Of a stretch of DNA of 64,000 bases, positions 56,100 through 64,000 are shown one piece after another. The notes under the pieces were generated by a model that saw only the letters and a list, made by a program, of their open reading frames with translations, made no database searches and was not told the origin of the DNA. The DNA lies in assembly GCA_963281255.1 (NCBI GenBank), contig OY725499.1:1240001-1304000 (forward strand). The letters run 5' to 3'. The stretch's first letter is position 1; each line of letters begins with the position of its first letter. Made by a program: the position numbers and the translations under genes. The stretch is from Aphrocallistes beatrix. Lineage: Eukaryota > Porifera > Hexactinellida > Sceptrulophora > Aphrocallistidae.

Positions 56100-57425
56100 G
56101 AGCATTCAATAAGTTCGTAACCCTACCTATCATTTCTTTGCTAGCCTTATTTAAAATAAGTTCTAGTGTGATTATTACAGATCCATATTTAAACTCTATT
56201 TACTGTTTAGTTTATCTAAATTGATCAAATACTTGAGAAGTTACATCAATTTTACATTTGGCTGTTTGACTCACTGATATTTATGGCATCAAAAATACCA
56301 GAAATTAATGTAGAGCATAGAGCCTATATTAAAATCAGGTCGCTTCTTGGAGACACTCCGAGGAATATTTTCAATGATCTATCCCGAGTTTATGGCCGTG
56401 ATGCTTGTTCAGAATCTACCGTCAAGAAGTGGAGTATTCGTTTTCGTGAGAGGAGAGAGGCGATAGCAGATGACCCTCGGGCTGGAAGACCGGTTACGGC
56501 GACCACCACTAATAATATCTCTCTGGTATCCAAAATGATTGAAGAAGAAGCACATATCACGATTGAGGGTATTGCTAACCATGTTGACTTGTCATCGGGA
56601 ACAGTTCATGAGATTTTGAGTTTGCATCTTGGCCTGAGGAAAGTTTGTTCCCGTTGGGTCCCGCATTTGCTTTCTGACAGTCAAAAGAAGGCTCGATTGA
56701 ATGCAGCTAAGTCTCTCCTGAAAATTTATGGTCATTGCAATGAAAGGCGATTATTCGAGATCTGTATAGGAGATGAAACCTGGATGCGGTTTTCAGAGCC
56801 ATTACGTAAGGAACAGAATAGAGTATGGCTCCCGAAAGGCACAGATCCACTTGCAATCCCCCGTCCGGACCACTGGGGCCGCAAGGTTTTGTACACGATA
56901 TTCTTTGATGCATATGGCCCAGTGTGTAAAATTTGCACCCCCAAAGGGTAGGACTGTTACAGGAAACTTTTATGCAACGGTGATACTTCCTGCTATAAAG
57001 AAACACTATCTAGAGCGTCGTCCAGGATGTGGACTCAGGGGGATAAAATTATTGCACGATAATGCCAGACCCCATAAATCGAAGCAGGTGAAGGACAAAT
57101 TGGAGTCCATGAGGCTTGTCGAATTATATCACCCTCCTTATAGTCCAGACCTAGCACTCTGTGACTTTTGGCTATTTGATGGTCTCAAAAAACACCTAGC
57201 AGGGAAGACTTTTGATGAGAGGATGCAACTTGGGAGTAGAATTCAGCGGTACCTTAGAAACATCCCGGAAGAGGAGTATAAAAAGACATTTTATATGTGG
57301 GTAGAGCGGTTAAAGCTCGTAGTTAAGTACAAGGGAGATTACTTTGAAAATTTAGTAATGTTTTGATATGATATAATGTGTATTGCCCCTTTTTCCATAC
57401 TGAGTTACGAACTTTTTGAATGCCC
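56100..57425 (+). mobile_element. mariner element (DD34D)
   Basis: GAGCATTCAATAAGTTCGTA and the complement GGGCATTCAAAAAGTTCGTA, with TA at 56098-56099 and 57426-57427. 1,326 bp, full length. Confidence 0.92.
56283..57366 (+). pseudogene. mariner transposase with one frameshift
   Basis: The first frame (56283-56951) holds the paired helix-turn-helix N-terminus (STVKKWSIRFRERREAIADD, DDPRAGRP linker, GIANHVDLSSGTVHEIL) and the first catalytic Asp in EICIGDETWMRFSEP. The second frame (to 57366) holds Asp two in IKLLHDNARPHKSKQ and Asp three in PPYSPDLALCDFWLF, 34 residues apart. The frame changes at the CACCCCCAAAGGG run near 56940, consistent with loss of one base. Everything else matches a Mos1-type protein of about 360 residues, so this is a recently inactivated copy. 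Confidence 0.9.
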
Positions 57426-58345
57426 TAAGTATATATTGGTAAACTCAGAATTTTCCAAGGTATTTTGAATTTGAACATGCTTTTTCCAGCTAATACGAGT
57501 ATGAATAGTATTTTAAATTAACACACAAAACACACCACAAATTAAGTTAATACACTTGCCAAGTTGAGGTAGAAATATGTGTTGAGGGGCGGCATGAAAT
57601 ACATCCGCCCCGGGCGACATAGGTGTAAGCTACGCCTCTGCTCATGACTATCACCCGATGGGGTTAGTTGAGGCAAATAACAAAATCCTAAAGGAGTTCA
57701 ATTTAGTGAATTCGAGTTTCTTAATTATGAGTGGCTTCGCTGATTAATAACGAGTAAATATTTAAAATATTAATATGTATACATTGTAAATAGGAAATTG
57801 AATAATATGGTTGTTCAATCCCAACATACTAGTAATTGGTCGCAACTACTCAAATCAGCTTTCTTCTGCATGAATCCTACTCGTGAGAAATCACACGGGA
57901 TACGCCATGCAGAATAATGTGGGGAAGAAATTCCAGATACGAGGACCTTATTCCAACTATCAACAAAATATCAGTTTCTGCAGAAGTAGACATGAATATG
58001 TAGGAGGCCATTCTCTCCCTTAATGATATAATTGAAGGAGATTTACCTGACACAATCTCTCCACCCCAGGAACAGCTACAAGAGCATTCAAATACTGGAT
58101 CAATTGAGAAGTGACTCTTTTGAACTAGCTGGTGAAAAGATTCGTACAGAGCACTTGAAGCAGAAGAGGCAATATGACAAGAAAGTTTCTCTGAAGAGGT
58201 AATTTGATGAATTGATGAATCTAACAGTCATTTTTATATTACTTAAGTAATTTAGTCATTTCTAAAATGCTACCGAATGATAAAAGAGGTTCGCTAGCTT
58301 ATCCTTACTATTAAAACTCGATTAATGCGTATATATACATATATA

Positions 58346-59317
58346 TCCTTACTATTAAAACTCGATTAATGTTTATGTGTAATATATATATATATATATA
58401 TATCTGTAACGAATTGATTGAAGAAACTGCCAGTCTCAGAAAGCTGATTTTTGGCATATGGGCAGTGGTGTTTTGGGGGGGGGGCGCGGGGGGGCGCTGC
58501 CCCCCACTTTTTTACATTGTATCATTATCACTATGTTGACTAAAACCTAAATATACTCGCAAACGCTTGTGATGAATTAGCGCGAAGCACAAAGTGGTAA
58601 TCAGGTTACAGGAAGGAAATTCAAATCCCGTATGAGATTTGATAAGAATTGATGTACAATGATATTTGACCACCTTAAGTTTAAAATTTTTTCTGGGGGG
58701 TTACCCCACAGACCCCCCATTACCTGCGCTCGCTCCGCTCGCTTTTGGCCCCCCCCTGAGTCTAAACCCTGTATCCGCCCCTGCCATCAGGGGATTAAAG
58801 TTTCACGAAAAAACATATAACTTTTTTACGGGAAGGAAGCGCCCCCCCACTTCTATTTTTGGCAAAACACCGCTGCATATGGGAGTCTTTTGGCTATGGC
58901 TCCAGTAAGTTCTGAGCTCAGACGAAAATGTCGACTCATTATGGAATTATGACGTCATTGTCACCTTTTTATAATTAGAAATTTTAGTTTATCGACCATA
59001 ACTCAGCCATTTTAAGTGATAGAAGGCAGAAATTTTAATAGAATATGTATATTAATATTTTTCAAATATGATACAACTATCATCAAAAAATGACTACTCA
59101 TCATTCTGTTATGACGCCATCATTACGCATCAAAATTTTAAAAATTGACAAACTTGGTGATTTTTCTTGCGATATTGATTACACCAGTAAGACAGACGCA
59201 TTTAGAGATGCTATCTCCCTTATAATCAATCAATGTGATCACAGGCGCCCAAAGGGCGCCTCTGGCGAACACAAAGTGTCCGCCATCCTCGAAGCGCAAG
59301 CAAGCGAAGCGCACTTG
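58346..59317 (+). mobile_element. Helitron-like element, complete copy with hAT insertion
   Basis: TCCTTACTATTAAAACTCGA at 58346 after A; (TA)n; TGTAACGAATTGATTGAAGA at 58407; a hAT insertion; two TGAC-type palindromes; hairpins AGGCGCCCAAAGGGCGCCT; and GCACTTG followed by T at 59318. A duplicate 5' end begins at 58307. Confidence 0.75.
58463..58875. mobile_element. Short hAT with target CATATGGG and G/C-rich ends
   Basis: CAGTGGTGTTTTGGGG and the complement of a GGCAAAACACCGCTG end, with CATATGGG at 58455-58462 and 58876-58883. Ten Gs in a row and a GCGCGGGGGGGCGCTGCCCCCC block lie at the left end. Confidence 0.88.
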
Positions 59318-59368
59318 TAGCATATAAAATAGAAAAAGTTTTATTAATTCGATATTCATAATAGACCT

Positions 59369-59690
59369 GTGATAAAGGAAAGCGATGACATCCTATTAGC
59401 CAGCATGCCCAAAATAAAGAAGATGTCTAACACCAAGCATCAAAGTAAATATTTTGGCCCTTATACTGTCTCACGGATGACTGAAAGTCATGTTATCATT
59501 CCTGATCCGAAAGCTGGCTTTGGGTCACTAAATAAGGAGAAGCACCGATTGACATAGTACGACCCTACTATAAACAAGATCTTGGACTTGGCGGCGCAAC
59601 GCGTAAGAGAAAATTGGAAACAACATCTGCTTCTCCAAGCAAGAAACTTCGGTAGATTAATACCAAACACTTTTGAAGAATGTAATCTCA
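59369..59690 (+). pseudogene. Ginger1 G2 GPY/F domain
   Basis: KKMSNTKHQSKYFGPYTVSR followed by MTESHVIIPDPKAGFGS carries the Gly-Pro-Tyr core. After a stop and frameshift it continues DIVRPYYKQDLGLGGATRKR and KLETTSASPSKKLR, parallel to G1. A later frame at about 59880-60018 (QHFYDPLHEDLHKKLNRFHE, FYFLNDTTEDN) ends at a GTAATT donor and may be a further exon. Confidence 0.65.
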
Positions 59691-60124
59691 TCTCCTGTAG
59701 AATATGTGATGATGAATTTCTTTTTTTCTTTCTTTATATGTAGTCACGATATCCGTTTTGATTTTCAAAACGCAACATTATTTCAAAACTTCACGACTTC
59801 AAGGTATGTTTCATATAATAGAATAAAACCTATAAATAATTAACGCCAAATCATGATTAAGATGCATTTTTTCTAGCCGATTCTACAGCAGAACATAAGA
59901 GACAGCACTTTTATGACCCATTGCACGAGGACTTGCATAAGAAACTTAATCGTTTCCATGAGTACGTCCCCAACACCTTGATATTCTATTTTCTTAATGA
60001 CACCACAGAAGACAACATGGTAATTATTTTTAATCTTTGAATATTAATAAATATATTTCTATATTTCTATATTTGCATGTACATATGTGGTCAACATATA
60101 CAGTTCACTCTCGTTATATTAAAA

Positions 60125-61362
60125 CAAGCGCGCTTCGCATGCTTGAGCTGCGCGGCTGGCGGACACTATGTCCGCCGGAGGCTCCCTTCGGTCGCCTATG
60201 GTCACCATTGATTAATTATATGGGAGATAACATTCTAAATACGTCTCTCCTACTATTATAATCGATATCACACGAAAAAGTACCGAATTTGTCAAATTTT
60301 AAAATTTTAATGAGTAATGATGACGTCATCACAGAGTGATGAGTCATCATTTTTTGATGATAGTCATCATATGTGAGGTATGTTAGTATACAGATTCTAT
60401 TAAAATTTCAGCCTTCATCTCTTATAATGGTTGAGTTATGCTCGGATAACTGGATTGCTTAATTTTTAAAAATGTGACAATGACGTCATAATTCCATGAT
60501 GAGTCGGCATTTTGCTCTGAGTTCAGAACTTACTGGAGCCATAGTCAAAAGACTTCCACATGCCTAAAATCAGCTTTCTGTGCCTGACAGTTTCTTCAAT
60601 CAATTCGATACATATATATATATATATTAGAGTGCTCCAAGAAATTCCAAAGTTTGAATCTTATGATGCACACTCTTCAGAAGGTTTACCTTGATCACCA
60701 AGTATTCACCATAAAATTTTCATGCAATTTGGAATGGTTTAGTGGTCGCGCAAGGTAGCCTCCCCCTCGTGCAAATTTATAATGGGATTTGTCCGGGTTG
60801 AGGCCAGAAGTTGTAAAAAGCGTACTTCTGACATTTAAATAAACTAGTTTAGTTGATTTTTGTAATATTTGAAGGTGGTTTTATATCAGCTAATAATACA
60901 TTTTAATAACACAAAATCTACCGGTTCCGAGATATTGGTGAAAACAGTTGGGACCAGCCTTCATACTTGAGATTATTAATGGTCCCAGCTGTTTTCACTA
61001 ATACCTCGGAACCGGTAGATTTTAGGTTATTAAAATGTATTATTAGCTGATATAAAACCACCCTCAAATATCACAAAAATCAAGCTACTAATATATTCAA
61101 ATGTCAGAAGTAGGCTTTTTACAACTTCTGGCCTCAACCCGGACATATCCCATTATAAATTAGCAAAGAGGGGGAGGCTACCTTGCGCGACCACCAAACC
61201 ATCTCCAAATTGCATGAAAATTTTATGGTGAACACTTGGTGATCAAGGAAAACTATTTGAAGTGTGCATCATAAGATTCAAACTTGGGAAATTCTTGGAG
61301 CACCCAAATATATATATATACACACACACAAACAAACAATAATCGAGTTTTAATAGTAAGGA
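60125..61362 (-). mobile_element. Helitron-like element, complete copy split by a foldback
   Basis: 3' end GCGCGCTTG on the minus strand at 60125 and 5' end TCCTTACTATTAAAACTCG at 61362. The foldback 60630-61305 is inserted in the AT microsatellite. Confidence 0.75.
60630..61305. mobile_element. 675-bp foldback element
   Basis: Arms of about 330 bp with few mismatches: GAGTGCTCCAAGAAATTCC at the left and GGAATTTCTTGGAGCAC-type sequence at the right, pairing through to the centre near 60965. No open frame. Confidence 0.85.
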
Positions 61363-61501
61363 TGTTTGGGTCAATTATTTTAAACCAGATAATTCGATAT
61401 CACAGAATTATTTGAGTATTTGACTTGGACTTTGATACTTAAATCTGAGGATAGTTTGTATCTATATTACAATTCTAATTTATTTTTACAAGTACTTTTA
61501 G

Positions 61502-61605
61502 AAAGCTAAAATTCGAGAACATTATTAAGCTGGACTTCAGAGCTCTACTCTAAGTTCGGAGATCTACTTGCAGCCAAATACACTGAAAAGGTTCTCTATG
61601 GAGTT
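61502..61605 (+). pseudogene. Ginger1 G2 short exon, one base lost
   Basis: Acceptor TTTTAG at 61501 and donor GTAAGT at 61606. The sequence parallels the 35-codon G1 exon (SELYSKFGDLLAAKYTEKVL in the shifted frame), but it is 104 bp and so breaks the frame into the OTU exon. Confidence 0.6.
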
Positions 61606-61712
61606 GTAAGTATTTTAAAATAATTAGTAGTATCAATATTTCCTTATTACATTCCCGTTTCAATCATTGGACTCTTGAAACTGGACGGTTTTTTAACCAT
61701 TTTTTCTAGGCG

Positions 61713-62429
61713 ATGCAATACCTCAACACTACCCTCTGGGAAACGTTCCCTCAAGATTGGAGTGAGAAAACTCCAGAGATTCCTGAAGGTATACCCACCA
61801 TAAAGGTAGTGACGGGAAAATGGCAGAGAGATACATGTTCCAGACTTGGGCTTACATACCATTCCACAATAAGGCAGCCAAGCAACCTCGTCAGACAACC
61901 AATTAGCGAGTATCTACCTTGGGAGACAGAAAGTATCATTGAGGATGGAAATTGTCTCTACCGCTGTCTCTCGAAAATAATAACAGGTAGTCAGGAAAGC
62001 CATGTTCAACTTCGAAAAATAATTGTTAACTTTATTGCAAGTGAAGGAACGACGACATTTGGATGGTATTTTCGCCAAAAAGGTGTAACTCCATGCGCAT
62101 GCTTTCTAGATGAAAACCTGGTGTTTCTTGATTGGACTTGGGGCAGTGATGTGGAAATTATGGCTGCTTCTGCTATTCTCGATGCAGATATCTACGTCGC
62201 TAATAACGACTATCGAAAACCCGGATCCTTAATTCGTGAGGTTCGTTGGAGCTTATTAAGAGCTTGTACCAATCCCAAGACTAGTATCTATATAACCAAC
62301 TACGGCAGCCAATATGAACCTGTTGTCTCGTTGCTGAACAGTCCGATCGCTACTTATGGCATAAAATCATATGAAGTCCTCAACAGAATTCTCAGTATCA
62401 CTCACTTCACTACCAACATATCCATCTAA
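61713..62429 (+). CDS. OTU-like cysteine-protease exon of Ginger1 G2
   Basis: An open frame of 238 codons that begins in an exon with acceptor TTCTAG at 61709. The OTU fold is shown by IIEDGNCLYRCLSKIITGSQ (Asp78, catalytic Cys81), helix LRKIIVNFIAS, and WGSDVEIMAASAILDADIYV. The final strand motif is SIYITNYGSQYEPVVSLL. OTU enzymes remove ubiquitin-like modifiers, using Cys and a His in the last motif; here the His position is Gln200 (CAA at 62310-62312), while G1 has His (CAT). The frame is the longest undisturbed one in either Ginger copy. In the element the protein may process or protect the transposase, but that is inference. With Gln it is probably not an active protease. Confidence 0.75.
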   Translation: MQYLNTTLWETFPQDWSEKTPEIPEGIPTIKVVTGKWQRDTCSRLGLTYHSTIRQPSNLVRQPISEYLPWETESIIEDGNCLYRCLSKIITGSQESHVQLRKIIVNFIASEGTTTFGWYFRQKGVTPCACFLDENLVFLDWTWGSDVEIMAASAILDADIYVANNDYRKPGSLIREVRWSLLRACTNPKTSIYITNYGSQYEPVVSLLNSPIATYGIKSYEVLNRILSITHFTTNISI

Positions 62430-62652
62430 GTGTATTGCGTGAAAGGCAACGTAACTGAAGAGTCCAAGCCGGGACGAAGCACAAATAGATGAAGTTTTTT
62501 TATATATTATACGCTTGTCCTCGGCAGTAGTTAAGGGCTCGGTAAAATAAATACTCAGCTACCACGAAAGCTGAAACGTACATTATTTTCTTAAGGAATA
62601 GTCCTCGTCTGTATAGTCTATTTTGCTGAAAATTGCTAGTTGGCATTTAATA

Positions 62653-63209
62653 CAGGGTTACCATACGTCCTTTTTTAGAAAGGACAGTCCTTCTTTTTTG
62701 CTACCTGTCCTTTTTAAAATATGCTGTCCTTTTTGTCCTTTTTTTTCGCTTTTTGTCCTTATTGTCCTTTTTTTCACTTTTTGTCCTTTTTGTTCTTATA
62801 AACTCATTCTTGTCCTTTTACGTTTTACTTGTAGATTATATACTAGAATGGCTATCATAAATGATTTAGCATATTTTGGAAATCGAAACCCTAGGTGAGA
62901 ATTTACATTTATGTCCGCAGCTTCACAAAAAATTCAAACCGATATCTCTTAAACTCAGGTTTGTACACCACATACGGCCGGACACCAGCACTCATTTTAG
63001 AACTGTGCTACTATAACATTATATTGGATCAGAGATCCAATATAATGATATACTTAGAAGCACACTAAAAACATTCAAAACAATTCCTTGGGGTGCTAGC
63101 ACCCAGACAGCCATTATTGTCGTTCGATACGCTCTCTCTTTACATCGTTTTTCTAAATCTTCGATCTATCCCTGAGTGTCCTTTTTTTATGAATGAGATG
63201 GCAACCCTG
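62653..63209. mobile_element. Non-autonomous hAT, copy 2 (target ATTTAATA)
   Basis: The same element as 38610-39148, with CAGGGTTACCATACGTCC and GATGGCAACCCTG ends and ATTTAATA at 62645-62652 and 63210-63217. It has a slightly longer CCTTTTT tract. Confidence 0.9.
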
Positions 63210-63400
63210 ATTTAATATGATTATTTGATGTTACGTGAACTAAATCAACAAATAAGATCGTTTAATTAGCAAAGAGAACACTATTTTTATTAGGGCAGTG
63301 TATATATATATATATATATATGCTTATTGGTACACATAGTATAACGGTACTAAATCATCCATAGTTACTTAATTCTAGGATCTCAAGATATCACGCAACA

Positions 63401-63780
63401 GTACTTATGGTAGCCCATGAAACTAACTACAGTCTGTTACATAATTATTCGGAATTCTAGCTTATAATGGATTTGACCATATTAGGAAATTTTGATCTCT
63501 TATACTCTAACATATTGCTTTTTTTAGTACTGTATAACAAAGTATTTACAAAATTAAGATTGAACTCGGAACTCTGTCATCCCTCAAAAAATTTATTGCT
63601 CTATATGAGAATATAGTGACGTCATTTCCGGTATTACTGCATTAATTTAGCTTTTCTCATCTATATTCTACAATTTATCTATCTTAAATCACTTTGAATT
63701 GACCCAACTCCTGAAGAGAGAGACTATTAAAACATTGCTAGAACCCAATTGGCATGCACCAATAGAAATTTCTCAAATTG
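63401..63780. other. Flank of G2: rest of a MITE and unassigned DNA
   Basis: 63401-63430 continues the GCCGTTCGCGG-family MITE. A TGACGTCA stands alone at about 63615, outside any Helitron-like copy. Confidence 0.35.
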
Positions 63781-63786
63781 TACTTA

Positions 63787-64000
63787 GGGCATTCAAAAAG
63801 TTCTCATCCCAAATCTGTATCTCAAATGATAGTGAAAATAGGATATTTTCTATTTGTCTATTGTATTCCTTAGGGGATCAGCTTCCAATTTGTATATTGG
63901 TTTATTTTACAAGGACAATTGTTGTGGTTCCTACATTATATTTTTGTACATCGGTTTAAGGTAGTCCCTTTGAACGTGATTTTTCGGGTTCCCTTTGATA
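63787..64000 (+). mobile_element. Truncated mariner end
   Basis: GGGCATTCAAAAAGTTCTCA after TA (63785-63786) matches the TIR of the mariner at 56100-57425. The sequence then diverges and the window ends, so size and coding content are unknown. Confidence 0.45.

Larger units (their letters stand above)
56015..57640. mobile_element. hAT element with target CTCATGAC, carrying a mariner
   Basis: CAGTGGCGTAGCTAGG and the complement of a TAAGCTACGCCTCTG end, with CTCATGAC at 56007-56014 and 57641-57648. The GC-rich subterminal block (GGCGGACCGCCCCGGGC) is shared with 12494-13673. Without the mariner it is about 300 bp and non-coding. Confidence 0.9.
55961..58200 (+). pseudogene. Ginger1 G2 third integrase exon, split by hAT and decayed
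   Basis: Opens AFQEFTLKLGIQNRSTHD at 55961. The reading frame resumes after the hAT insertion at 57649 with YHPMGLVEANNKILKEFN, giving the catalytic Glu 33 residues after the second Asp instead of the usual 35. Further on, NWSQLLKSAFFCMNPTREKS is recognisable, then stops and frameshifts, then ELAGEKIRTEHLKQKRQYDK. The region lines up with G1 33432-33906. Not functional. Confidence 0.7.
55208..63400 (+). mobile_element. Ginger1 DNA transposon copy G2 with OTU domain
   Basis: The TIRs TGTTGCATGATATCTTGAGA (55208) and the complement TGTTGCGTGATATCTTGAGA (63400) are similar for about 60 bp. GTAC flanks both sides (55204-55207 and 63401-63404), a perfect 4-bp target duplication. Coding order: HHCC, DDE, post-core region, GPY/F, short exons, OTU. 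Insertions in it are a hAT holding a mariner (56015-57640), two Helitron-like copies (58346-59317 and 60125-61362, each with its own insertion) and a hAT (62653-63209). Without these the element is about 4 kb. Confidence 0.88.

Noticed and set aside
56707..57006. Minus-strand frames over the mariner
   Set aside because: Antisense to a transposase with all three catalytic Asp on the plus strand.
58666..58908. 80-codon Pro-rich frame
   Set aside because: Falls within the short hAT at 58463-58875 and runs out into Helitron-like sequence; composition-driven.
1..64000. tRNA, rRNA or snRNA genes
   Set aside because: I looked for tRNA-like A and B boxes and conserved rRNA or snRNA words and saw none that held up. 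A covariance-model scan would be needed to exclude them.

Overview
The window is AT-rich eukaryotic DNA, almost certainly from an invertebrate animal. It has spliceosomal introns with GT-AG borders, a very dense and deeply nested population of cut-and-paste and rolling-circle transposons, and essentially no bacterial gene organisation. I cannot name the species. The mix of mariner, rosa (DD41D), Tc1, hAT, Ginger1, MULE, Harbinger-like and Helitron-like elements fits several marine or soft-bodied invertebrate lineages.

Only one host gene is convincing: a short-chain dehydrogenase/reductase (SDR). Its first visible exon is at 2259-2726 (Rossmann fold up to the catalytic Ser) and its last is at 45592-45951 (catalytic Tyr-Lys and C-terminus). 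The exons join in phase 0 across canonical splice sites to give a complete 275-residue enzyme, so 2727-45591 is a single intron of about 42.9 kb. Nearly everything else in the first 45 kb lies in that intron. The rest, 46-64 kb, is 3' of the gene and equally repeat-rich.

Layout. 0-1.1 kb: wreck of a Mutator-like transposon protein. 1.1-2.2 kb: a TIR element with TA target. 2.3-2.7 kb: SDR exon. 4.4-30 kb: mosaic of Helitron-like interspersed elements (the commonest repeat), TTAA-target elements, TA-target MITEs, hAT elements with 8-bp target duplications, a Harbinger-like element, satellites and long foldbacks. 30.7-36.0 kb: Ginger1 copy G1 (minus strand) inserted in a pogo-like remnant and itself hit by a rosa-type mariner. 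36.4-42.9 kb: a nest of inverted-repeat elements holding a FLYWCH/MULE fragment, a mariner half, several MITEs and a 1.7-kb element with about 260-bp TIRs carrying an orphan invertebrate protein family. 43.9-44.1 kb: a 262-bp TATG microsatellite inside a Helitron-like copy. 45.6 kb: SDR last exon. 47-54 kb: more MITEs, a perfect 137-bp palindrome, a dead Tc1 element and Helitron-like copies. 55.2-63.4 kb: Ginger1 copy G2 (plus strand) with a perfect GTAC target duplication, expanded to 8.2 kb by hAT, mariner, Helitron-like and foldback insertions.

G1 and G2 together reveal the gene structure of a Ginger1 family with an OTU cysteine-protease domain: N-terminal exon, zinc-binding HHCC, DDE integrase core, GPY/F, a short exon, then OTU. 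G2 keeps an open OTU exon but has Gln where the catalytic His should be. G1 keeps the His but has a stop and an internal deletion. None of the transposase genes looks intact. The main biological leads are the giant intron, the OTU-Ginger1 architecture, the orphan-protein TIR element, and the repeated CRE/AP-1-like motifs carried by every Helitron-like copy.
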